From Piromyces finnis (taxonomy: Eukaryota; Neocallimastigomycota; Neocallimastigomycetes; Neocallimastigales; Neocallimastigaceae), in NCBI GenBank assembly GCA_002104945.1, contig MCFH01000029.1, positions 434,001-498,000 on the forward strand: a stretch of 64,000 bases of DNA, read 5' to 3'. The notes under the pieces were generated by a model. That model made no database searches. It was given only the letters and a program-made list of their open reading frames with translations, and was not told the DNA's origin. Position 1 is the first letter of the stretch, and each line of letters opens with the position of its first letter. Below are positions 11,411 to 26,643 of the stretch, piece by piece. Made by a program: the position numbers and the translations under genes.

Positions 11411-12171
11411 TAACAATATGAAACTTTAATCATAAATAGTAAAACAAAAAAAAATTATGATGAAAAAATGCCCTAAAAAATATTGTTAATCAATTGAAAT
11501 TCATTTAATATATCTAATCAAAAACTTTTAAATAAAAGAATTATTATAATATTAATACATATATATATATATAAATTTTTTTTTTTTAATTATAATATTT
11601 ATTATAATTTATTATAATTGATAAAATAAACAGTAAATTTCATATAAAAATTAAAACATCAAAAATCTTGATTTATTAATTTATATTTATTCATTTCTTT
11701 TGGTATCTTAATATAATTGAGGAGATTTATTTGATGTCATATTTTAGATAATTTAGAATAAATTATATGTTTTTTAAATAATATATATTTCAGTCTTTAC
11801 AACTTTTATATAATATTTTTTAACATGAACAGTTTTAATTTGACTATCCATCATAAATATTATTTAATTTTATTATATCTTGATATATAATTGTAAAATT
11901 GATTTTTGTGGTTAGAAATATAGTTATTATTTATGTAGATATATATTAAAAAAAAAAGAAGAAGAAAACTTGATATAAATAATTTATTTCTTATATGTTA
12001 AAAATATATTTACATATATTATGAAGGATTATATATATTGAAAAATAAAATATTTCAATATTTTAAACTACTATCTATCAAAAAGTATAAATAATATTTA
12101 TAAAAAAAAAGTATTTATTATAATTATAAATAAATAGTTTTATTGTTTTTTTTTTTTTTTTTTTTTTTTTT
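11411..12171. other. Convergent intergenic region
   Basis: Between two convergent 3' ends. AT-rich, with poly-T at about 12147-12171 just beyond the stop of the minus-strand BTB gene. It presumably holds both 3' UTRs and polyadenylation regions. No gene is seen. Confidence 0.5.
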
Positions 12172-15100
12172 CTATAAAAGATATGGCCTCTCAATGACAG
12201 TTTTTTTATGCCACCAAAAGAATCGATAGCCCTCGTATCCATTTAAATAAATTTGTTTTGTAATTTCTGGGAATACAATAAAATAAACACCTAAAGGATG
12301 CGTAATAATAATACGCCACCACCTTCCACAAAGAATAATTGAACTTTTTATTCTATATAACCAAATACTAAAAATATTATTAATTAAAGATTTATTTTCA
12401 AAATAGTTTAAGGGAAGAGTAATTTTTTCATTATTTTCAGTATTATGAATTGAAAGGGTAAAGGATTTATTATCATGATTATCAGCTGATGTATTTAATG
12501 AGGAAGAAGATGATGATGAAGATGAAGATGAACTTGAATCAATATTAATTTCAATTTCATTTCCTGCTGTTCTTATTTTTTCAATAATGTTTGTTCTATG
12601 GTTTGATTTTGAATATGTACATTTATCTTTTTCACTACTTGAATTGAAATCCATTTCAATAACATGATCTTTATTACCACAAATAGTAGGTATCATAGAA
12701 TTATATTTTTCATGTTGATTAACTTTAACTACATCAGGAACAACAATCTTTGTTGATTCTATATTATTTGTAGAATTTTTAGAATCATCATTTAAAGAAA
12801 TTATTGATTTTGTTTCACATTGACCCATTGTATTTATTTCATACAAAGATTTACTTGGATTTTGCTCATTTTCATCTGATAATTCAAATGTTTTCATAAT
12901 TATGTATGGTTCATTAGATTGTTGATTATCATTAATTTCATATTTTTTCTGATTTTTCGATGTACAGGTAAAAGGCAGATGTTTTTCAGTCTTATCTATT
13001 TTTTTATATTCGTTCTTCATACCATTACAATAACCTTTAATAATACTATTAATAATATTAAATGATTTTACGGAATCAATGATAGGCCATAAAATACATT
13101 GGCATATTAAACACAATACTATACTTGATAATATTACTAGTAAATTAATAGCATTTCCTACGGTAAATAAAAAAATCGCACAAATAGTATAGCAAGTAAT
13201 AAGGAGAATCTCCATAACAACATAATATATAATATTATAGATTTTTCGAAGCCAAGTTGTTCCTTCACCACTCTCTCGATTAATTACAAAAAGCATGCTT
13301 TTAATAGATATAATAAAGAAATAAATAAACCATAAATAACATTTAATAATTGAAAATGGTAATAGAACAAATACAATCATGTTCATATAGATAAAGAGAG
13401 TAAAAAACGACACCATAGCCATATTAAAATTGCATATCTGAAATGATATTTGTTTTAAAAAGAAACTGCGATTACACCAATATAATAACTTTTTCTTCAA
13501 AAATTTTGTAAACTTACTATGGAAAAGATTATTTATACCATTATTTGAATTTTGTTGCTTTTGAGATAATTGTTTATCATTACTAGAATTTATTTTCTCA
13601 TTATTACAATTTTTATCTTTGGTTTCATCAATATATAAAGTATCTCTTGATAATTCATCTTTATTTGATCTCATATCAATCTTTGTTTTATTACTCCTTT
13701 CCATTTCAATTTTATCATTATCAAATACATCATTATCAGTATAAGTATCTTCATATCCCTATTTATGTTATAAAAATAAATTATTTATATTAACTATCAT
13801 GTTTCCTTTGAAGTATAATTAATTTTAATTAAAATTTTATCTTACATCATAATCATCTAATCCATAATATTTTTTATAAAGGAAGCAAAATCTTCTCAAC
13901 TGAATTGCACTATTCATCTATGAATTTTAATATTAAAAATTAATATTAAAAAATTTTTAAAGGTTATTTATTCAATATATTTATTCTTACAATAGCATAA
14001 TTATTTATTTCTTCAACAGTTTCTAAGTTTATATATAATTTTAATTTTGATTCACAATAATTAAAAATACTTTGGAATAGGAATCTAGATGAAGCTATTA
14101 ATAATGCAATCCAATCATACATATTATATTCATCTTGCTCTGGGAAATAACCATTATAACAATAAAATAATATTTGATAAAAGGAAATATAATCAACATT
14201 ACGAAGTACTATTTCCTTTGTTTGTTGTTCTTTGTATATATATGGATTTTCCATACTAAATATTTTTATAAAATAATCACTATGTGGATACAATATTTCC
14301 TCATGGATAAAGAATTTTATATTTTTTGTCTTTTCATCAACAATAAATTTTATATTGTTGTTTTCTAACATTTTTAGTTTGGCAAAATGAAAAAAATAAA
14401 TTCTTCAATTTTATTATACAAAAAAAAAAAAAATATTAAATATATTTGTACAATTTATATTTTTTCATACCTTTTGTAATGTTACATTTTCCTCTAATAT
14501 CTGTTAATAAATCATATTTATTTAATTTATCCATTTCTGGAATAATGATTGTATAGTTTTTTGTTTTTTCATCATTTAAATATAGATTATCGACACTAGT
14601 AAGTATATTTATATTTTCAATTTTTTCATTAAATGACTCTTCTGTTAATGGATCCTGGCATTTTTCTGTATATGTTTCTGTAATAATTTCTTCCGAACTA
14701 TTAACCATAATTTCAGTTTTATTTTCGTTTTCTTTTTTAATATCTGATTTACTATCATTCTTATATTTTTGATTAATATTATTATTTTCAAAAATATGAA
14801 GATCTACCGATTTCAATAATTTATGATCTACAATAAATTCAGGAATGAGAGTACAATTGAAATTAAATAATCTATATTTTGGATCATAGAGAGTATCATT
14901 GGAATTAACATAACCATGTCCAAACATATTTATAATCTTTACCTCATTGTCTTTAAAATTTTCTGTAATAAAATTGCCTTTTTAATTTTAAAGAATTGAT
15001 TAATAAATAAGCAATAATATAATAATAAACTTTCTATTAATTTAGATTATTTTACCTTTTATAACAGCCTTTAATATAAAGCCTGATTGTTTATATGCAG

Positions 15101-16872
15101 ATTCTGTTAAATTAACCCAATTAAATTTATATCTTTCTTTAACTTCTTCTTCATCCCTATTCATATCTAAATTTTGATTATCATTATCATTTTCATTTCT
15201 ATTATTGTTGTTGTTATTATTTTCTTGATTATTCTCGTCACTTAAAATATCAATTTGATCATATACTTCATCATAATAATTCTCATTTTCAGGAATTTTT
15301 TGCCATAAAAATGAATTATCTATCTCTTCATCATACTCTACTACAGGTATTCCATTAAAATGAATGCCTTTATCTAATTTATGAAATTTTATTATTTTAT
15401 TTTTCCTTTTTGGTTTTTTATAGTTATATCTATATCTTCTGTCCGTTAATATATCATCATCTTTAATAATACACAATTTATAATCATTTATTTTATCTTT
15501 TTTTAAATCTTGCTTTATTTTTTCATTTTTTCTTCCTGATATTTTTGTGTCATTTCTACTATCATCATTATTTGGATATATATTCTTTATTTCTTCTGCA
15601 TTTTCTGATTTATTTATTTTTTTGGAATAATTATAATTGATAACATTTTTTGTTAAACCGATATGGACATACCATGTAATAGAATCTATCGAAGCTAGAA
15701 ATTTATCAAAAATTTGAGAATCGGGATCATTCTGCATTACTTCTAATTGCATTGTTTCAATTAACATGTTTGATGGTCGAAAATCGAAAGACCATTCTAA
15801 TTCTAAAGTAAATGGTATTTTCGATGGATCTTTTAAAATGTATCCACTAAAGAAATTCATTAAATAAAAAAAAATTATATTTATAGAAATATATATTAGC
15901 TTTTATTTTTAATTAAAAATAATACTATTATATTAATAATAATTTTAAAACTTTTATTATGTACTATTTTAAATTTTTATGAATATTTAAACGAAGGTTT
16001 GATATTCCCTCTCTCCAGTTGGATTTAACTGTTACAGGAGGTGAGTTTTCGTAATATGAATCAAATGAGGTATTATAAAAGAATGAATAAGTATATCTAT
16101 CACGATTTCTAGTAGATTTTAAAGATAATGGAAGTGTAGGTCTTGCTCTATATTTAAAAAATTGTTTTTGCTTATCAATATCATTTTGAAACGAAATTGG
16201 TGTTGATGAAAATATATTTCCTATTTTATTTTCGTTATCTGTATTATTATTGTTGTTGTTGTTGTTGTTGTTATTGTTATTTCTAACAAGATTTAATATA
16301 TATTCATTACTATTATTCATTATATTTTGAGTTTCGTTCTTATATTCAATATTAGATGAATTTTCATTAGAATATTTAGTACCGTAATTTCCACTGTAAC
16401 AAGATACTCTAGGAGATACTATATCATTTAATACCAACAAATTATAGGCTTGTTGATACATTGTACCCTTAATATGATGCGTTTCTGACGATTTCTCATA
16501 TTCATTATTTAAATTATATTCGTTTAAAACTTCACCATTATTATTATTATTAAATTCGGATGTTTCATCTAAAGGATCAAAATTGATAGTACTATTATTA
16601 ATGATACTTGCATTGGTATCAATCTCATCTTGATTCATTAATAATAAGTTATTATCATTATTGATTTCTAATAGATCTTCATTTTCAAAGTTCCCTTCTT
16701 CCGAATTTGAGTTAAAATGTGAATGTGAGAAATTTATTGACGATTCAGAATTGAAATATGCAGCAATATTAGAATTATTAACCATTGAATTAATATTAAT
16801 ATTTTCGTTTTCATTTTCATTCTCTTGCTCACTAACATTTTCATTATTACTTTCTGTATTATTAAATCTCAT
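12172..16872 (-). CDS. BTB-domain protein with C-terminal multipass membrane region (six exons)
   Basis: Exons 16872-15965, 15846-15056, 14962-14471, 14364-13991, 13917-13846 and 13758-12172 join in phase to 1,407 codons plus stop. Residues 1-290 are Asn/Glu-rich. Residues about 290-730 hold conserved beta-rich blocks (LELEWSFDFRP, DSITWYVHIGLTK, FGHGYVNSNDTLYDP) split by low-complexity sequence; a MATH-like fold is possible but unproven. The BTB domain (about 731-875) starts with KFIVDEKTKNIKFFIHEEIL and ends with a helix reading YAIMNSAIQLRRFC, which spans the exon 4/5 junction and supports the joined model. Residues about 989-1039 and 1053-1106 contain roughly four hydrophobic helices, followed by an acidic/Ser region and a conserved-looking aromatic tail (WWRIIITHPLGVYF). 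BTB proteins often act as dimerisation or cullin-3 adaptors; membrane tethering here is inference. Two separate genes are an alternative but would leave the BTB fold unfinished. Confidence 0.75.
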
Positions 16873-17847
<975 letters not shown>

Positions 17848-19713
17848 TTAATCTAATTCATTATCAGCTAAATCACCTTCATCTTCATCATCTTCAACAA
17901 TTTGAATTAAACCACTTTCACTACATTTTCTAATCAATTCTTGACCTTCTTCCTTTGTCATTTTAGCTAAGATGGCGTTAATATCATCTGGATCCATAGT
18001 AAGAAGAGCCTTTTGAATATCTGGAGTTAATGTAGCAAAAGTCTCAGCCTTCTTCTTTTCTTCTTCTGATGGGTTTTCATCCATTGGCCATATATATGTA
18101 CCATCTGGTTGTTCAGCAATCTTTAATCTAGCTTCAATTTGTCTCTTTTCTTCAGCTTCTTCAGCTTCACGCTTTTCTTTTAAGATTTTAACTCTGTTAA
18201 CAATATGATTATAAGTATTATTGACATCTTCCATAAACATTTGTTGAGCCTTTTCAAATCCAGTAATCATTCTCTTAAAGAAAAGTGAAATACCATCATT
18301 TCCTAAAGATTTACAATATTGAATAATTAAACTTTGTTGAACACATGAACGAGCATAGGCTGGTTTAGCATCCATTTGTGCATGGAAAGCTTCTGATAAA
18401 ATTTCATCTTGATATTTTTGATCAACAATTTCTGGATGTTCACCAATGAACTTGTAACTCTTTTCGAAATCATTAATATGAGAAAATTCTTTAGCTGGAC
18501 CATAAGTGATATATGATTCATCATCGTCTTCTTGTTCAATAATAACCTAATTTTTTTTTTTTTTAATAATTAAATTTTTAATATATTATATAAGAAAATA
18601 AAAATATATAAAATAAAAATTTAACTGCCATACTTTTTTTTCTTTATATATTTATTTAATTATTAATACTATAAATGCAACTTATATTATTTTAAATTAA
18701 AAATTTACCTTATCACTTTTTTTTGGTCTTGAGGTAGCTGATGGTGTATGAATTGTTTCAATAACTTTTTCTTTTTTTTGAGATTTTTCAGTCTTTTTTT
18801 CTTCTGGTTTTGGATTTTGTTTAGGCTTATTAATAATCTTTATTAATATAAAGCAATATTAAATTATATAATTATATAGAAAATTATTAAAAATTGTTAT
18901 TAAAATATTGATATTTAAAATGAAAATTATTTTATATAATAATATATAAATTTTCTATTCATTATGATAATTACAGTCTTATCAAAACCTCCAGAATACA
19001 TATTTTCTGAAGTAATTTTTTTATTTTGTTCTTCTCTTTCCTTTTCAATTTCCTTCTTGATAATAGTTTGTCTCTTTGAGATACGTTCAACAAGCTCATC
19101 TAATTCTTTTCTTAACCAAGTATTGAAATTGAATTCTGGATTTTCTTCTTTATGTTTCTTTAACTTTTCAGTTAAAGACTTAATGGATTCACCATATCTA
19201 ATTTTTGAATTTAAAACTTCATCTGGTTCTGGTGGACCCCATCTTGGATCTCTATCTGAATTCCACATAATAGCGACCTTTTTAATCATTTCTCTATCCA
19301 TATCATCAATTTGACTACATATACCCATAAAACTTTTTATTAATTCTACTACATTTTCTTGATCTGTTGAAAATTCTTTTAAAATCTTTGCAACTGAATC
19401 ATTTAAAGTAGTTTCTAATTCTAAAGTAGAAATTTTGTCTCTTCTTTCTCTACGTTGACGATGAAGAGCGGCTTGATGCCAACGAATCATTGAAGCTTTA
19501 TCAATGTTTGGACTATTTTATTTTATAATGATTTTTTTATTAGAATTTTATTTTTATTATTATATGTATATATTATTACATTTTTTATTTCTAAAAATTT
19601 TATATACAAAAACACATTATATCATATTCCTTTTCTCTTGATACATACTGACATTCAATATCTTCATCATCAGATATTTCAAGTTTATCCCATTTACTAT
19701 AATCAACAGGCAT
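17848..19713 (-). CDS. CDC37: Hsp90 co-chaperone Cdc37
   Basis: Kinase-specific Hsp90 co-chaperone that recruits client kinases in the cytosol. Four exons (19713-19649, 19512-18975, about 18837-18709, 18546-17848) give 476 residues. The N-terminus MPVDYSKWDKLEISDDEDIE is diagnostic and keeps Ser14 in the acidic context of the conserved CK2 site. The HPNIDKASMIRW block is restored precisely across the exon 1/2 junction. Exon 2 ends the kinase-binding coiled-coil region. Exon 3 is a Lys/Pro/Glu linker; its acceptor could also be 12 bases further in. Exon 4 holds the Hsp90-binding middle domain (YCKSLGNDG, FFKRM) and the C-terminal helical region, and ends in an acidic tail. The length is close to yeast Cdc37 (506). 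An essential single-copy gene, so this is a good anchor for synteny. Confidence 0.95.
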
Positions 19714-20043
19714 TTTTATTTATTTTTTTGTTTATATATTTATATATATGTTTTTTTTTTTTTTTTTAATATTATAATTATTTTTAAAAATAATATTTAA
19801 TTTAATTAAAAATATAATTTTGTTTATTTTTTGTTAGTAAAACAATACATTTATTCATTATTTGTATTTAAGCCAATCATATTATAAAAAATAGTTTGAA
19901 TATAAACTATAACTTTCATTTATAAATAATAAATATTTATAAAATAAATTTAATAGTGAAGAATTATTCAAAAAATAATATATCCTTATTATTTAATAAA
20001 AATGTATTAATAAAAAAAATTTATAGTAATTCGAATAAATAAT

Positions 20044-20094
<51 letters not shown>

Positions 20095-20341
20095 CTTTAT
20101 TTTATTTTATAAAAGTCTTATTAATTTAAATCTTTATAAAATACAAAATTAAAAAGAAATTTAATGAAAAGACAATTATTAAATTACTTTTCTTTTCATT
20201 AACTATTATTGTTGTTATTGTGTTATTACTATTATTAATAATTTTTTATTAATAAAATAAGTATTATTCCTAAAAAATAATAATAATAACTTTTTATCAA
20301 AAAGAAAATCTATTAATTTTTAATAATTTTTTTTTTATTGT
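19714..20341. other. Intergenic region, CDC37 promoter side
   Basis: AT-rich spacer upstream of CDC37 and downstream of the RhoGEF gene. It contains poly-T at about 19750-19767 and an ATTT array at about 20043-20094. No gene is seen. Confidence 0.5.
20043..20094. repeat. (ATTT)n tetranucleotide array
   Basis: About 13 tandem units with no visible interruption, in the spacer between CDC37 and the RhoGEF gene. Confidence 0.9.
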
Positions 20342-21810
20342 TTAACAATCTTTGTTAAAATTTATTTTCTCATTATTAGTTTCATTTGTTTCTTTCTTTA
20401 GCAAGATTCTCCTTTGTTCATTGTATTTTTGTACAAATTCATCGCAAGCTTCTTTAGTTTCAAAGAAAATAAGTAACTTTGTTATAGAGGTTTCAGAATG
20501 GTTACTTAATGAAAATCCTAAAATAGAATGACTATGATTAGTGCGTGGTTTTAAGTTACCATCAGTAGTTCCAGAACCCGATTCTCCTACTTTATTAAAT
20601 TTAATGGTTCTAGTGCTAGTAAATTCTACACTTTTGCTAACTGTATAGTTTAAAATATCTATACGATTTTCATAGGCATACTTATATTTTTTATTTTTCT
20701 TCTTATTCAATATAGCTGCTATAAGAACTGTATCACTAAATAAATAAATCTTTTTACGCTTATTCTTTAAGATTTCTGATATATTCCATTCACCTATAAA
20801 GCTTCTTTGAGTATAAGAAATAAGTTCTGGTGGATAGTTCATTATAGTTTTTTCAAGAGAGAACATTTTATTAATATTTTCTTGAATTCTCTTTGCATTA
20901 TTCATAATTTCACCAATTTCAAAAACATAATTTTCAACAGTATCTAAAAGATTATATGATTCTATGTTTTTTGGATTAGAGTCCTTTTTAATGCCTTCAA
21001 AAAGAAGACGGTATTTAAGGAATCTTTGAATAGGAAGAATAATCAATTCCTTGAGATGACTTCTATGGTGTTCTTCTGATTTTTGACATTGTTCCATGAA
21101 ACGGTTGAAACGATCAGTTTGTGGGGATTTTTTCAAATTTTCCAAGGTTCTGTTAGCAAAATGAAAATCTTCTACATATTTAATATAAATTTTCCATTCA
21201 CTAAATTTATTTAAAAATACAGTTGCAATAGGTATTGGACCTTCTTCATCATAATGAGTAAATGCTTCAGCTAATTCTTGATACAATTTATAACTGAATT
21301 CATATATATCAGGAATGTTTTTAAAAATCAACGAAATTTGTACTCTATTTAACATTTCATTTTCAGTATCGACAACAGATTCTAATGGTTTCATAAACTT
21401 TTCAATCATAATTCTCATTTTATCACTATAACTCTTTTCAGTTTCAACTAATTCTTGACAACGGTAACGATTAGCTTCCCATTTTTTCTTCAAAGTTTCT
21501 ACGTCCATTTGTTGTTGAAAACTAAATGAATCTTTGCTACTATAATCCATATCATTCTTATCCTCTCGAAATTCTTGGAATTTTTTAATAGCATCACGCA
21601 TAAGATATAAATTATTTTCTATATCACTCTTTGTTTTTTTAAAGGTGTCTTCTTGAAGATTTGGAATGGTTTTATAATATTCTAATAGCTTCTCAACAAT
21701 ACTTTGATCAATTTGACCATTTATACCATCAGTAACATCCTTATATATTGATAATTGGAACATAACATCATCATTATTATTATTGTTGTTGTTGTTGTTA
21801 TTACTACTAC

Positions 21811-21846
<36 letters not shown>

Positions 21847-23431
21847 TACTACTATTATTATTATTATTATTTGTTGAAACAACTGTATTTGTTGGTAGAA
21901 TAGGATCAGCAATAGCATTATTATCATCTAAATCTATACTACCATTACTATTATATATTGATTGGTTTATTTGTAAGTATGTATCATCATGATGTATTTC
22001 TTTATTATAAATTGATTCATATTTGCTTCTTTCTGCATCATCCATAATAATTGGTTCTAATTTACTTAAACAAAAGATACCTTGTTCACCCTTTGTAATG
22101 TTATAACCAGGATAATAATTATTATCTGCTTCTCTCAATAAAAATATCTGATCATCTACAGAAGCGAATTCCATTTCTTCTTTACAGCGGAAGAAAACGT
22201 AATTACCATCTAATGAATCAATATAATAAATTGGGAAAAGACCCTCGGCACCACTTGAGCAATTTTTACCTAAAATATATTTACCAGAAAATTGATTTAC
22301 TGTAACGGTATCATTTACTTGGAGATCAATATGAAAATCTTCTACTGCTTTAAACTCCTTTGTACAAACATATTTTCCAACAATACTGTCAATATCATCA
22401 TCATTGTCATCATCATCTTGTAAATTTGAACTAGATGTCATGGCTGAATGAGATGCATAAGATGTATTTCTATTTATGTCTATATCACGAGATGTCACTT
22501 CAAAATTATTTGATGAAATATCATTATTATAATTAACTATAGGTGAGTATATAGTTGTATCATTTACTAAATTAGAAGGTAATGTACTACTACGAATAAT
22601 AGTTCTATTATTACTACTATTTGAACTATAAGAATATGTTGCATTATGTTGAGGTAAGACAATGTTTGATTTTGGTGATTCAGAATAATTATATTTGTAA
22701 GTATCATTATATGGTATATTCGATGTAGAAATACTCTCAGATATCCTACTATCACTTTTTATTATTTTAATTTTTCAATTTATTGCGTATTTATTTTAAA
22801 AATAAATTAAATTAGATTATAGTAATAAAAAAAATTTTAGAAATTATAGTTCACTTTTATGTGAAATAATCATTTATATTTTAATAAATCATTAAATTCC
22901 TTTTATTTTTACCTTTGTTGATCTAAATCAAGTATATTAATACTTTCTGACTCTAATTCATAATATCTTTCATTGACAATTTTTGAGATTTTTTCATTAT
23001 ACATACGAATAACATCAACAAAATGTCTACCAAGATTATATCTTATCTTGCAATAACTTTCCCACTCTTTTTCTGTATAAGTATCCACTGTGATATTTAA
23101 AAAAAAAAAAAAATAATAAAAGTTTATGTTTAATAATTTGATTATAAGTTAATAAACATATATGCTATTTAAATAATAATTCAAAATTTCCTATAAAAAA
23201 ATTTACATTTCTTTTCCTTCAAGAAAAACATTGATTTTACTAGTAATTGAAGAGTTTCAATACAATCTTCTAAAGAAGCCTAAAATTAATTAAATTTATT
23301 AATAATTGAAATTTACACATTATTTGAATCAAAATATTATATTTTTAAAAATTATTAATATTTACAGTATCAATCTTGCTCTTTATAATCTCCAAATCTT
23401 TTAATACATTTTCCTCATTAATATTTAACAT
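20342..23431 (-). CDS. SH3-DH-PH Rho guanine nucleotide exchange factor
   Basis: Activator of Rho-family GTPases, expected at the cell cortex. Four exons (23431-23366, 23279-23207, 23087-22913, 22754-20342) give 908 residues. The large last exon has no usable ATG of its own before the SH3, so the upstream exons are needed. They encode a helical N-terminus (MLNINEENVLKDLE..., ending near LDLDQQ) that I do not recognise. An SH3 domain lies at about 230-288 (ALYDY-like YVCTKEFKAVEDFHIDL, later GLFPIYYI). Next comes a poly-Asn/Ser stretch around 390-425. The DH domain lies at about 530-730, with ELVETEKSY, LILPIQRFLKYRLLF and an NNAKRIQENIN helix. The PH domain lies at about 745-890, with strands containing KIYLFSDTVLIA and LLIFFETKEACDEFV. 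It resembles fungal Cdc42/Rho GEFs in domain set but not in order of Cdc24. The target GTPase cannot be read from sequence. Confidence 0.9.
21779..21871. repeat. Trinucleotide array encoding poly-Asn/Ser inside the RhoGEF
   Basis: ATT/GTT repeats on the plus strand (AAT/AAC codons on the minus strand), broken twice by three AGT Ser codons. In frame with the RhoGEF. Likely variable in length between strains. Confidence 0.85.
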
Positions 23432-25996
23432 TTTGATGTAATTTTCTTTAAATTAAATTCAAATTTTTATTTTTAAAATAGTATTCTTAATTTAAATAAA
23501 TATAAAATTAATAAATATTATATTTATTTTTATTTTTTGTTTTTTTTTTAAAGTTTGTATGTTCGTTAGTTTATTTTTTTGTTTTGTTTTGTTTTGTTTT
23601 TTTGTTTTTTTGTTTTTTGTTTTTTTGGTTAGTCTATTAAATAATTAAATTGTTGCAATTACTTATCCAGAATATTGGTTTTAAAAAATATATATACTAA
23701 TTTTATTATAATTCTAAATACTGGTTAATACGCTTTTTTATTTTGAAATTTATACATGGATTAATAATAATAAATATTAACATATATTATAAATAACAAA
23801 ATTCTTAATAAATAATCCAATATTTTTAATATCTTTTAGAATATTTATTTGTATTCGATTGTTACTGATATTATTGAATATCTAGAAAAAGTTTTTAAAC
23901 AACTTTACTACTTTTATTTTAATAATTTTTATTTTTACTTTTTTTTTTTTTAACTTTATATATTCTTTATATATTAATGTATTTTTTTTTTATAATTGTC
24001 TTTAAAATACATATATATATATATTTGTTTTTGTTTCTTGTTTTTGTTTTATTATTATTAATAATTATTATAAAGATTAATAAAAATATTTATTAAATCA
24101 TTTAATAAATTTATTAAATTTAAAAGAAAATTTAAAGAGGAAAAAATAAATAAGAACTAAAATTTATATTATAAGATCAAAAGTTCTTTATTTATTTTTT
24201 ATATCTTTTAGTTATTTTTCTTTTATTTTTTTCCTCTTTGTTTTTTCTTTCTTTTTAATTTTTTTCTGTCAATCTTTAAATTTATTTATATTTAAAAAAA
24301 AAAAAAAATTAATAAATAAAAAAAAAAAAAAAAAAAAAAAAAGAAATTTCAACTATAATATAACAAATTATAAAAAAAATATTTTAATGTATAATAAAAC
24401 ATAATCATATAATCAAATAACAATACTAAATAATTATATAACTAAAAAATTATAATTTAAAGTTATTGATCAATTATACGCCACATATAATTATAATTTA
24501 ATAATTATTTTTCAAAAATATCATAAATATTTAATACCCTAGCCATATTATAACATATAGTTATGTTTCACTAATATCCTAATGGATATTTACTATACTG
24601 ACATACTGACTTAACTTTACACTCTCACGTGATGTGTAATTATTTGAATAATTAATAAAGTTTAAATGTTAATAAACAATTTAAACAAAATTTAACAATT
24701 CTTATGCTATCATTTGAAATATAAAATATAATTAAGAGTTGGAGTATTAACAATTATAAGTATTTCATTCATAATTTTAAGGTAATTTATCAGTATCAGT
24801 AGAAATAGAAAAAAAAAAAAACCTCATTCCTTCACACAATAAATAAAATATAGTATATTTATTTACTTTTATAAAACAAATAATTTATTTGTTACAAATA
24901 TAAAATTTTTTAACTCTTCCACTATAATTTTTTTAGGGGGAAATTTAATGTAACATTTAATTTATTATAAAAAAAATATTTTTATAAAATTTTTATCAAC
25001 TATATACATAGTTATTATTAGTTAGTCATTTATAAAAAGTATTATAAAAAAATTTATAAATATAATAAAAGATTATTTTATAAAACTTTAAAATATGTAA
25101 TGATCTTCATACTTCATTTCATGATTATCACGTTGATTCATGATTATTTTAATTTTAATTTATTCTATGTATTATTAATTAATAAATTTTATTTATAATT
25201 AAAGTTTTTTCATATATCGAAAAAGTAATGACCAGTATTTGTAATTTTGTATATCAAAAAAAATGTATAAATTAAAATTCGATACAACTATATATTATAT
25301 TATATATTAATTTAAAAATAATATATCAAAATATAATACTGTAATAAATTTGTAATAAATTGATTATAAGCATTTCATTATTGTTTTAAATTATGCTATT
25401 TGTCACACTAAAATGAAAGTTAAATATAAAAATAAATTGAAAGATATTTTACCATTAATAATACCTACCAAAATTTAAACCTGCTACTAAAATGTTGGGA
25501 ATATTTTGATAAGTTATTTTTATATTACTACTATACTATCACTTATAATTATTTTAAGATATCACATTTATAGAAATTATCTTTAATTTTTTTTAAAAAT
25601 GATTATTATAATAACTATTAAATTTAAATATATTCAAAAGTAATGAAATATATATTAACACATACTTAAAACATTTACATTACTTAAAAGTATTCTTTAT
25701 TAAATAAATTTCAGTTTTTTTATTATTAATATCTATTAAGAAACAAATACAACTAGTTAAATCAGATGAAAAATATATCTTATATATAATAGTTCATAGT
25801 CTTCAATAATTATTGTATTTATATATATATATATATATATAATATAATATATATGTATTAAATAAGGTATTAATTTATTCAAAATAAAAAGAATTGTTGG
25901 TATCATGCAATTGTGCTATTATATTATATATATTATCTATCATTTATTAAGATATATTTTAATATTATATTTAAAAAAAAAAAGAGTGTGTGAGAC
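23432..25996. other. AT-rich intergenic region between RhoGEF and LIM gene
   Basis: About 2.6 kb with GTTTT/GTTTTTT runs at 23579-23624, poly-A at 24295-24342 and a TA run near 25820-25850. The first few hundred bases are the RhoGEF promoter side; the far end is the LIM gene 3' UTR. No gene or RNA is recognised. Confidence 0.5.
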
Positions 25997-26612
25997 TTAA
26001 CCATATAAACGAATATAACATTCCTTACAATATGGTTTATCTTTATATTCTTTAAAACCAGAATTAGTATATAAAACTGTTTTACAAAAGTCACAGAAGA
26101 AATGATTTGGATGCCATCTTTTATTTAATGCAAATACATAACGTTTATCAACAGGTTTATTGCAATGGGCACAAAGTAAATTTTCTTTTTCTTGATAATG
26201 GAATTCACAGTAAAGTTCACAATCAATACAATAAAAAGCTTCATCACATAATGATTTATCACAAACCTAAATATATTAGAATGGATAAAAGTTTATATTT
26301 TAAAATAATTATTATATAAACTCTATGTGGTTTGGTATTCTTTTTTCAAAGTATATAGTTTTATATAAGAATGTTCATTTAAACTTACATGGCATTTAAA
26401 GCATTTAGTATGCCAATGCATATCCATAGCACTCATAAAATCTTCATCAATAACTTCATTACATCCTTGACAAATTTTACTAAATAATCTACTATAATCT
26501 TCTTCACAATATGGTTTTCCATCTATTTCAAAGAAAGGTTGTTCTTCCGAAAATTTACAACCACAATAAGAACAGAAGAAATGGTTTGGATGCTATAATT
26601 GAAAGTAAAATA

Positions 26613-26643
<31 letters not shown>

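Noticed and set aside
13704-13704. ATG at 13704 as start of a separate membrane-protein gene
   Set aside because: The frame continues upstream to an acceptor at 13758 and splices in phase into the BTB exons; the BTB helix would be incomplete otherwise. Kept as an alternative only.
21783-21992. Poly-Leu plus-strand frame and poly-Ile alternate minus frame
   Set aside because: Shadows of the poly-Asn tract in the RhoGEF gene.
22498-22498. GTG as a possible RhoGEF start
   Set aside because: The frame continues upstream to 22754 and splices in phase to three exons with an ATG at 23431.
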